Source: Bacillus sp. 1NLA3E (GTDB taxonomy: Bacteria; Bacillota; Bacilli; Bacillales; Cytobacillaceae). Taken from it: a stretch of DNA of 64,000 bases. Made by a program: the position numbers and the translations under genes. The notes beneath the pieces are model-generated. The model was not told the DNA's origin, ran no database searches, and worked only from the letters and a program-made list of their open reading frames with translations. The stretch lies in NCBI RefSeq assembly GCF_000242895.2, contig NC_021171.1, positions 3,816,001 to 3,880,000 on the forward strand, written 5' to 3'. This document shows, one piece after another, positions 53,500-64,000 of this stretch (position 1 is the stretch's first letter; every line of letters starts with the position of its first letter).

Positions 53500-55384
53500 T
53501 CTCCAGCTCCTTCCGTTTTTTCACAGGGCGTAACACAGTAATTCCAAATGGAGGAATCGTCATTTCCAATTGACATGGTTTCCCATGATAAGGTTTTGAT
53601 ATTGATTTTAATAACTTTTTATTGAGATGGTTCGCTCCACCAAAAATTTCTGCATCACTATTTAATATCTCCCGGTAGACACCATCTTTTGGTACGCCAA
53701 CTTTATAATTTTCATATGGGTACTCACCAAAATTGCAAACGATAATTAAAAAATCATCGATGCCTGATCCTTTCCGAATAAAAGAAAAGATAGATTGATC
53801 AGTGTTATTAGCATCAATCCATTCAAATCCCTCAAAGGTATGATCTAATTCATAAAAAGGTTTTGAACGTTTGTAAATTTTCACTAACTGTTTACTAAAA
53901 ACATGTATTTTTTTGTGCATGTCATAGTCAAATAAATTCCAGTCTAGTTCTTCTTTGTCTTTCCACTCTGCAAATTGACCAAATTCAGTTCCCATAAATA
54001 GTAGTTTTTTTCCTGGGTGGGCCATCATATAACCTAGGAGCAATCTTAACTGTGCAAATTTCCGCCAGTAATCTCCTGGCATTTTGTTGAGGAGTGATTT
54101 CTTTCCGTGGACAACCTCGTCATGCGAGAAAGGTAAAATGAAGTTTTCTGAAAAGGCGTATAAAAAGGAAAAAGTAACCTTATTATGCATAGAAGACCGA
54201 AGATCAGGTTCTGTTTCCATATAAGTCAACATGTCATTCATCCAGCCCATATTCCATTTAAAGCTAAAACCTAGCCCCCCCTGTTCAACAGGTACCGTCA
54301 CTTTTGGCCAATCTGTTGAGTCTTCAGCAATCATCAATATCCCTGAATCTTCCTGAAGGACAATTTGGTTTAGATTTTTCAAAAAATCCAGTCCAAACAT
54401 ATTCACATGCTGCCCATCGGAATTTGGCCAGAAGATAATATTTGATACGGCATCAACCCGAAATCCATCGATATGGTAGTACCTCATCCAAAACAACGCG
54501 TTAGAAATTAAAAAACTGTGGACTTCTTTTTTCCCTAAGTCAAAATTTGCTGTACCCCATACATGATTCTCTCGGTCATCCTTGGCCATATACTCATACG
54601 TATAGTCTCCATCAAACCGGTAAAGTCCATGTGAGTCCTTACAAAAGTGTCCTGGAACCCAATCAAGAATCACTCCTATTCCATTTTGATGACATTGATC
54701 AACGAAATACATAAAATCATGGGGGGATCCATATCGACTAGTTAAAGAGTAGTATCCTACCCCTTGATAGCCCCACGAAACGTCGAGCGGATGTTCGACA
54801 AGAGGAAGTAGTTCAACATGTGTAAATCCCCCATCAAGTACATAGGGAATCAATTGATCAGCCAACTCTCGATAAGTAAGGAAACTACCATCAGGATTCT
54901 TTCTCCAAGAACCGGCATGAATTTCATAGATTATGGTTGGCTCTGAAACAACACTTTTCCTCAACTTCTTCTTTTTCCACCCTTGATCCTTCCATTCAAA
55001 GCCATCTAAGCTATAAACAACAGATGCTGTACTCGGCCTTAACTCTGAATAAAAACCATATGGATCAGCTTTTAATAATCTTTCGCCTGACCTTGATATA
55101 ATTTCATACTTATATATATAGCCCTCTAAGTTTCCCTCGAGAACGAGCGCCCATACACCCTCTTTATTTACTTTATGAAAGATACACCCATTTCCATTCC
55201 AATTATTAAAATCTCCAACAAGGCTAACTGCTTTTGCATGTGGTGCCCAAACGCAAAATCTTGTATAGGTTCTATCTTCCTCTTTAAAGATGTGTGCCCC
55301 AAACAATTTATAGCTTTCAAATAATGTACCCTCGTGAAAAAGATACAATTGTAATTCAGTTGGTAAATATGTCTTCAATGTCAT
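53438..55384 (-). CDS. glgB: 1,4-alpha-glucan branching enzyme
   Basis: A 648-residue GH13 enzyme (EC 2.4.1.18) with an N-terminal CBM48 domain ([20 protein letters not shown]), a TIM barrel and a C-terminal domain. Catalytic Asp is in [10 protein letters not shown], Glu in [10 protein letters not shown], and HDE in [11 protein letters not shown]. First gene of the operon. The start MTLKTYLP (55384) is chosen by family fit; an ATG 18 bp upstream is possible, and the ribosome site is weak either way. The 62-bp overlap with glgC is unusually long. Confidence 0.95.
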   Translation of the reverse strand: MTLKTYLPTELQLYLFHEGTLFESYKLFGAHIFKEEDRTYTRFCVWAPHAKAVSLVGDFNNWNGNGCIFHKVNKEGVWALVLEGNLEGYIYKYEIISRSGERLLKADPYGFYSELRPSTASVVYSLDGFEWKDQGWKKKKLRKSVVSEPTIIYEIHAGSWRKNPDGSFLTYRELADQLIPYVLDGGFTHVELLPLVEHPLDVSWGYQGVGYYSLTSRYGSPHDFMYFVDQCHQNGIGVILDWVPGHFCKDSHGLYRFDGDYTYEYMAKDDRENHVWGTANFDLGKKEVHSFLISNALFWMRYYHIDGFRVDAVSNIIFWPNSDGQHVNMFGLDFLKNLNQIVLQEDSGILMIAEDSTDWPKVTVPVEQGGLGFSFKWNMGWMNDMLTYMETEPDLRSSMHNKVTFSFLYAFSENFILPFSHDEVVHGKKSLLNKMPGDYWRKFAQLRLLLGYMMAHPGKKLLFMGTEFGQFAEWKDKEELDWNLFDYDMHKKIHVFSKQLVKIYKRSKPFYELDHTFEGFEWIDANNTDQSIFSFIRKGSGIDDFLIIVCNFGEYPYENYKVGVPKDGVYREILNSDAEIFGGANHLNKKLLKSISKPYHGKPCQLEMTIPPFGITVLRPVKKRKELENDGKEKVRRHAVGRRKRQQT

Positions 55385-55590
55385 CTGACAGCACACCACC
55401 ATTTTTCTTAGGCTATCTACCTAGTATACGAGACTTAATACCATTTTCCTTGTAATAAATTTCTTAATATTAAGACATTTTATTCGATTAAATGATACAT
55501 AGCGATATTATTCTTCGGGATATTTCCTCATTCGACATATGATTTATGTGTTTATGACAAAATAAAACATAAATCTTATAGGAGGAATAT

Positions 55591-55785
55591 ATGATGAAAG
55601 AACAACCTGGGAATCAACTGAAAGAAAATATGGAAAAAGCCCCTCTATTCGAGGCACCCGATAGAAAAATACTAGCGACAGGTGATATGTTTCGTGGCCC
55701 TTCTACAGGGATTACGTCTGATTTAGATTTGAATAATCCTGGCCGTAATTTGCCAGAAGAAGATATTGAAGAGAAACTCAGATAG
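55591..55785 (+). CDS. Small hydrophilic hypothetical protein
   Basis: A 64-residue acidic protein (MMKEQPGNQLKENMEK... ending EEDIEEKLR), preceded by TAGGAGGAATAT, an excellent ribosome site. It is rich in Pro, Gly, Asn and Asp and likely disordered. It is divergent from glgB and convergent with the tRNA cluster, and shares a bidirectional terminator with it. I do not recognise a family; spore or stress roles are only guesses. Confidence 0.65.
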   Translation: MMKEQPGNQLKENMEKAPLFEAPDRKILATGDMFRGPSTGITSDLDLNNPGRNLPEEDIEEKLR

Positions 55786-55820
55786 GAAGGGATACTATTC
55801 TGGAATATTAAAACACAAAA

Positions 55821-55849
55821 AAAGCTATTAACATAAGTTAATAGCTTTT
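55821..55849. terminator. Bidirectional terminator at the end of the rrn-tRNA operon
   Basis: AAAGCTATTAA and its complement around 6 bases, with A-run before and T-run after, so it can stop both the 64-aa gene and the tRNA operon. Confidence 0.85.
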
Positions 55850-55855
55850 TTTGTA

Positions 55856-55927
55856 TGACCCCTACGGGACTCGAACCCGTGTTACCTCCGTGAAAGGGAG
55901 GTGTCTTAACCACTTGACCAAGGGGCC
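55856..55927 (-). tRNA. tRNA-Glu (TTC)
   Basis: Cloverleaf with loop CTTTCAC between CCTCC/GGAGG stems. CCA is not encoded. Last gene of the cluster. Confidence 0.95.
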
Positions 55928-55942
55928 AATATTAAATTTATC

Positions 55943-56033
55943 TGGCGGAGAAGGAGGGATTTGAACCCTCGCGCCGGTCACCCGACCTACACCCTTAGCA
56001 GGGGCGCCTCTTCAGCCTCTTGAGTACTTCCCC
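55943..56033 (-). tRNA. tRNA-Ser (GCT)
   Basis: Long variable arm, loop CTGCTAA, encoded CCA. Confidence 0.95.
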
Positions 56034-56040
56034 AAATAAA

Positions 56041-56115
56041 TGGCTCCGCAGGTAGGACTCGAACCTACGACCGTTCGGTTAACAGCCGAATGCTCTACCA
56101 CTGAGCTACTGCGGA
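56041..56115 (-). tRNA. tRNA-Asn (GTT)
   Basis: Loop CTGTTAA between TTCGG and CCGAA. Encoded CCA. Confidence 0.95.
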
Positions 56116-56131
56116 ACAATGTAAAACTATA

Positions 56132-56208
<77 letters not shown>

Positions 56209-56213
56209 ACATT

Positions 56214-56287
56214 TGGAGCGGGTGAAGAGAATCGAACTCTCATCATCAGCTTGGAAGGCTGAGGTTTTACCACTAAACTACACCCGC
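56214..56287 (-). tRNA. tRNA-Gly (TCC)
   Basis: Loop CTTCCAA in a CAGC/GCTG stem. Encoded CCA. Confidence 0.95.
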
Positions 56288-56299
56288 GAAAAATAATGA

Positions 56300-56376
56300 T
56301 GGGGCGACTGATGGGAATTGAACCCACGAATGTCGGAATCACAATCCGATGCGTTAACCACTTCGCCACAATCGCC
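56300..56376 (-). tRNA. tRNA-His (GTG)
   Basis: Loop TTGTGAT between TCGGA and TCCGA; the extra G(-1) pairs with C73 as in His tRNAs. Encoded CCA. Confidence 0.95.
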
Positions 56377-56407
56377 ATCATATGCTTCCATCTTATAAGC
56401 ATAAAAA

Positions 56408-56483
56408 TGGTGGCTCAGGACGGAATCGAACCGCCGACACAAGGATTTTCAGTCCTTTGCTCTACCGACTGAGCTACTGAGCC
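56408..56483 (-). tRNA. tRNA-Phe (GAA)
   Basis: Loop CTGAAAA between AAGGA and TCCTT. Encoded CCA. Confidence 0.95.
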
Positions 56484-56501
56484 AAACATCTTAAAAAAAT
56501 A

Positions 56502-56578
56502 TGGCGGTCCGGACGGGACTCGAACCCGCGACCTCCTGCGTGACAGGCAGGCATTCTAACCAACTGAACTACCGGACC
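56502..56578 (-). tRNA. tRNA-Asp (GTC)
   Basis: Loop CTGTCAC between CCTGC and GCAGG. Encoded CCA. Confidence 0.95.
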
Positions 56579-56581
56579 ATA

Positions 56582-56655
<74 letters not shown>

Positions 56656-56679
56656 ACAATAGAAATTATTAAATTAAAA

Positions 56680-56772
56680 TGGAGGAGGAAGAGGGATTCG
56701 AACCCCCGCGCGGTGTAACCCGCCTGTCGGTTTTCAAGACCGATCCCTTCAGCCGAACTTGGGTATTCCTCC
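56680..56772 (-). tRNA. tRNA-Ser (TGA)
   Basis: Long variable arm, anticodon loop CTTGAAAA region with TGA. Encoded CCA. Confidence 0.95.
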
Positions 56773-56788
56773 GTGTGAAAAAGTACAT

Positions 56789-56865
56789 TGGTGGACCTTG
56801 TAGGACTCGAACCTACGACCGGACGGTTATGAGCCGTCTGCTCTAACCAGCTGAGCTAAAGGTCC
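56789..56865 (-). tRNA. tRNA (CAT), probably Ile2 with lysidine
   Basis: Loop CTCATAA between GACGG and CCGTC. The body GGACCTTTAGCTCAG resembles minor Ile tRNAs that TilS modifies at C34 to read ATA; an elongator Met identity is the alternative. Confidence 0.85.
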
Positions 56866-56899
56866 AAATTAAGTTTTAATAACCTAAAATGGCTTTATT

Positions 56900-56976
56900 T
56901 GGTAGCGGCGGAGGGGATCGAACCCCCGACCTTACGGGTATGAACCGTACGCTCTAGCCAGCTGAGCTACACCGCC
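56900..56976 (-). tRNA. Elongator tRNA-Met (CAT)
   Basis: Loop TTCATAC between TACGG and CCGTA. Body GGCGGTGTAGCTCAG. Encoded CCA. Confidence 0.9.
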
Positions 56977-56997
56977 AAATTTAATATAGGATTGTAA

Positions 56998-57073
56998 TGG
57001 TGGAGCCTAGCGGGATCGAACCGCTGACCTCCTGCGTGCAAAGCAGGCGCTCTCCCAGCTGAGCTAAGGCCCC
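56998..57073 (-). tRNA. tRNA-Ala (TGC)
   Basis: Loop TTTGCAC between CCTGC and GCAGG. Encoded CCA. Confidence 0.95.
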
Positions 57074-57087
57074 ATTTGAAGGTTTAA

Positions 57088-57164
57088 TGGTCGGGAAGAC
57101 AGGATTCGAACCTGCGACCCCTTGGTCCCAAACCAAGTGCTCTACCAAGCTGAGCTACTTCCCG
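57088..57164 (-). tRNA. tRNA-Pro (TGG)
   Basis: Loop TTTGGGA between CTTGG and CCAAG. Encoded CCA. Confidence 0.95.
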
Positions 57165-57170
57165 ATATAA

Positions 57171-57247
57171 TGGTGCGCCCGACAGGGGTCGAACCTACAA
57201 CCTTCTGATTCGTAGTCAGATACTCTATCCAATTGAGCTACGGGCGC
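57171..57247 (-). tRNA. tRNA-Arg (ACG)
   Basis: Loop CTACGAA between TCTGA and TCAGA. A34 is presumably deaminated by TadA. Encoded CCA. Confidence 0.95.
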
Positions 57248-57262
57248 ATATATTTTTAAAAA

Positions 57263-57351
57263 TGGTGCCGAGGACCGGAATCGAACCGGTACGGTAGTCA
57301 CCTACCGCAGGATTTTAAGTCCTGTGCGTCTGCCAGTTCCGCCACCCCGGC
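57263..57351 (-). tRNA. tRNA-Leu (TAA)
   Basis: Long variable arm, loop CTTAAAA between CAGGA and TCCTG. Encoded CCA. Confidence 0.95.
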
Positions 57352-57360
57352 AAATCTGTT

Positions 57361-57435
57361 TGGAGCGGAAGACGGGATTCGAACCCGCGACCCCCACCTT
57401 GGCAAGGTGATGTTCTACCACTGAACTACTTCCGC
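57361..57435 (-). tRNA. tRNA-Gly (GCC)
   Basis: Loop TTGCCAA between TCACC and GGTGG-type stem. Encoded CCA. Confidence 0.95.
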
Positions 57436-57449
57436 GTTTTTTGTAAATA

Positions 57450-57534
57450 TGGTGCGGGTGAAGGGAGTCGAACCCCCACGCCTTGCGGCGCTAGATCCTA
57501 AGTCTAGTGCGTCTGCCAATTCCGCCACACCCGC
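57450..57534 (-). tRNA. tRNA-Leu (TAG)
   Basis: Long variable arm, loop CTTAGGA between CTAGA and TCTAG. Encoded CCA. Confidence 0.95.
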
Positions 57535-57549
57535 ATATTAAAATGAAAA

Positions 57550-57625
57550 TGGTGAGCCATGAAGGACTTGAACCTTCGACCCTCTGATTAAAAGTCAGAT
57601 GCTCTACCAGCTGAGCTAATGGCTC
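57550..57625 (-). tRNA. tRNA-Lys (TTT)
   Basis: Loop CTTTTAA between TCTGA and TCAGA. Encoded CCA. A substrate of the MnmL/MnmM pathway is expected among such xxA/G decoders. Confidence 0.95.
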
Positions 57626-57641
57626 GTACTAAAAAATCAAG

Positions 57642-57717
<76 letters not shown>

Positions 57718-57736
57718 AAACCTCTGTAGGAAAATA

Positions 57737-57812
57737 TGGTGGAGGATGACGGGCTCGAACCGCCGACCCTCTGCTTGTAAGGCAGATGCTCTCCCAGCTG
57801 AGCTAATCCTCC
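57737..57812 (-). tRNA. tRNA-Val (TAC)
   Basis: Loop CTTACAA between TCTGC and GCAGA. First tRNA after 5S rRNA. Encoded CCA. Confidence 0.95.
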
Positions 57813-57822
57813 ATTTGTAACA

Positions 57823-57940
<118 letters not shown>

Positions 57941-58059
57941 TATTATTTTCATAGGACATTATTTATTATAATGACTTTTTGAAGTTTTGCAAGAGAAATT
58001 TTCATTCCCTCAAAACTAGATAATGCAGAAGAAGTTGTAAAACTAATAACACCGTTTTT

Positions 58060-62750
<4,691 letters not shown>

Positions 62751-62888
62751 TGATTGACTCATAAAAGTTACGTTGGCTAGTGTCATGACCGAAGTCATTC
62801 ACACTATAAAAAAATTTATTGTTGACGTTTGTTTGTTTAGTTTTCAAAGAGCAATTTTTCGTTGCCGTCTCTCAGAGGCGACTTTATT

Positions 62889-62917
62889 AATATAACATAT
62901 CATCTTTTCATCGTCAA
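62889..62917 (-). promoter_or_regulatory. rrn promoter P2
   Basis: TTGACG (62912-62917), 17 bp, TATATT (62889-62894) on the minus strand, about 140 bp before 16S. Confidence 0.8.
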
Positions 62918-62984
62918 CAACTTTTTAAAAATTGTTTTCGAAGAAACATTTCTTTTTGCTTTCCTCTTATTGAGGACGTGTTCT

Positions 62985-63013
62985 AATATAACATGTATAA
63001 ATATTGATTGCAA
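62985..63013 (-). promoter_or_regulatory. rrn promoter P1
   Basis: TTGCAA (63008-63013), 17 bp, TATATT (62985-62990), about 96 bp upstream of P2; an A/T-rich stretch upstream could act as an UP element. Confidence 0.65.
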
Positions 63014-63304
63014 TAAAATTTTAATAATAAATATAACTTTCTTTTTACACTTGTTTAACTTTCCATTCTCCTTATTTCAAACTTTTTAAAAAGGCATTAT
63101 ATTATCCACAGTTAGTTTTAAATTGGAGGGCTGATAAATAAGTAAATTTTCAGAATATCCACATTTTATTAACAATTCGCCCGTTTTATCCACAAGGCTA
63201 AATATAAAAAAATTCTCTGCTATCCTACGCTAATCATATTTTCAATTAATTTGTAGGTGAAGTGTATAAATATATTTTAGGCATTTAGTCATTTTTCTTT
63301 TTTA

Positions 63305-64000
63305 TTATGAATTGTTAGTCAACACAGCTATTTTTAATTTCTTATCATCAACTAAAAAAATCATGATTCCAGCTAAGACTATGATCCCACCAAAGACTTG
63401 AGTCCAAAAAACCCTCTCTTCCAATAGATAAAAAGCTAGAACTGTTGCCCCGATTGGCTCAAATAATATTGCAACGGAAATTGTTGATGCACTTACCCAT
63501 TTAATTGACCAATTTAGAAATGAATGTCCTAGCAAAGTTGGAATTAAAGCAAGCAATATGAACAAAATCCAATTCTTCATGTCGTATCCAACTAGAGGCT
63601 CATCGGTAGCCAATACATAAAAGAATAAAGTGATAGAACTGATGGTATAAACTACAAAAGTGTAGGTTATCAAAGATACTCTTTTTCTGACGGTTTGACC
63701 GAATAATAAATAGAAGGTAATTAAAGCACAGGCGATCAGAGCCAATATATCCCCAAATAAAGCATCTCCACTTATTTTAAAATCCCCCCAACTAATCACG
63801 ATACTTCCGATTACCGCAGTGATTCCACTTAACACAGCTTTGCCTGACAGTCTTTCTTTAAAAAAAATAAATGTTCCAGCAAAAGCAAATAAGGGCTGTA
63901 ATGTTACTAGTACAGTTGAACTTGCTACTGATGTGTAGTTTAGCGATTCGAACCATAGTATGAAATGGAAGGCTAGAAATACTCCTGAAGCTGTGGTTAG
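63305..64000 (-). CDS. EamA/DMT family transporter, N-terminus outside window
   Basis: The frame is open from 64000 to a stop at 63305 (231 residues plus stop), so the start lies beyond the window. At least six hydrophobic helices remain, with two EamA-like halves: one ends near VTLQPLFAFAGTFIFFKERL, the other near SVAILFEPIGATVLAFYLLEE, the typical P/E-containing helix ends. A metabolite exporter is likely; the substrate is unknown. The GTG at 63835 is internal, not the start. Confidence 0.88.
   Translation of the reverse strand, partial: LTTASGVFLAFHFILWFESLNYTSVASSTVLVTLQPLFAFAGTFIFFKERLSGKAVLSGITAVIGSIVISWGDFKISGDALFGDILALIACALITFYLLFGQTVRKRVSLITYTFVVYTISSITLFFYVLATDEPLVGYDMKNWILFILLALIPTLLGHSFLNWSIKWVSASTISVAILFEPIGATVLAFYLLEERVFWTQVFGGIIVLAGIMIFLVDDKKLKIAVLTNNS

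Larger units (their letters stand above)
62751..63304. other. rRNA operon leader and upstream AT-rich region
   Basis: Contains the 16S leader with its processing-stalk half, the tandem promoters P2 and P1, and AT-rich DNA up to the DMT gene end. No ORF of note. Confidence 0.7.

Overview
The window looks like a chromosomal segment of a low-GC, endospore-forming Gram-positive of the Bacillaceae. Gene content and order closely follow the Bacillus subtilis ytz/ytq/ytp/asnB/metK/pckA/ytl/ytk/luxS/men/glg/trnB-rrnB region. The DNRA genes (nrfHA) and many Bacillaceae GC-rich intergenic repeats suggest a soil group such as Neobacillus; that genus is my inference, not something proved by the sequence.

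Layout. 1-3.9 kb: accessory DNA with a membrane-anchored unknown protein, a probably truncated 118-aa ORF beside short repeats, a six-Asp-box beta-propeller protein with a disturbed 5' end, and a fused wreck of a GNAT acetyltransferase and an IS110 transposase. 3.9-7.1 kb: leuS under a T-box leader, with a rhodanese gene. 7.2-8.4 kb: an MFS transporter. 8.6-15.3 kb: a seven-gene operon reading leftwards: an unknown secreted/membrane protein, CcmF, CcmH, a CcmI-like protein, a ResA/CcmG-like thioredoxin, NrfH and NrfA. It makes and matures the ammonia-forming cytochrome c nitrite reductase and has a perfect FNR-type box at the position expected for anaerobic activation. 15.4-20.3 kb: small proteins, mnmL-mnmM (tRNA wobble uridine), ytpB, ytpA, ytoA. 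20.4-26.3 kb: asnB, metK (SAM-I riboswitch) and pckA (a CcpN-like site on the promoter). 26.4-37.5 kb: ytmB, ytmA, the ytlACD ABC transporter, an IS1182-type insertion sequence nested inside a MITE-like repeat, ytkD, dps, ytzI, luxS, yidD, carbonic anhydrase, a Zur-box-controlled ZnuA-type lipoprotein, and a DUF1540 protein. 37.7-46.7 kb: menaquinone synthesis, menF-D-H-B then menE-C, with menA divergent. 47.4-55.4 kb: glycogen operon glgB-C-D-A-P. 55.9-62.8 kb: an rRNA operon (16S-23S-5S) followed by 21 tRNA genes, all on the minus strand, with tandem promoters upstream. 63.3-64 kb: a partial EamA/DMT transporter.

How the parts fit. Menaquinone from the men genes is the usual electron donor to NrfH/NrfA, so the two largest metabolic blocks can be linked in anaerobic respiration. 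Mobile DNA is dominated by one repeat family. Three full-length copies (185-188 bp) have 8-bp target duplications and GGCnsTGTTAA-type ends, one of them split by a 1690-bp IS with its own 9-bp duplication. Two or three further copies share only the GC-rich core.
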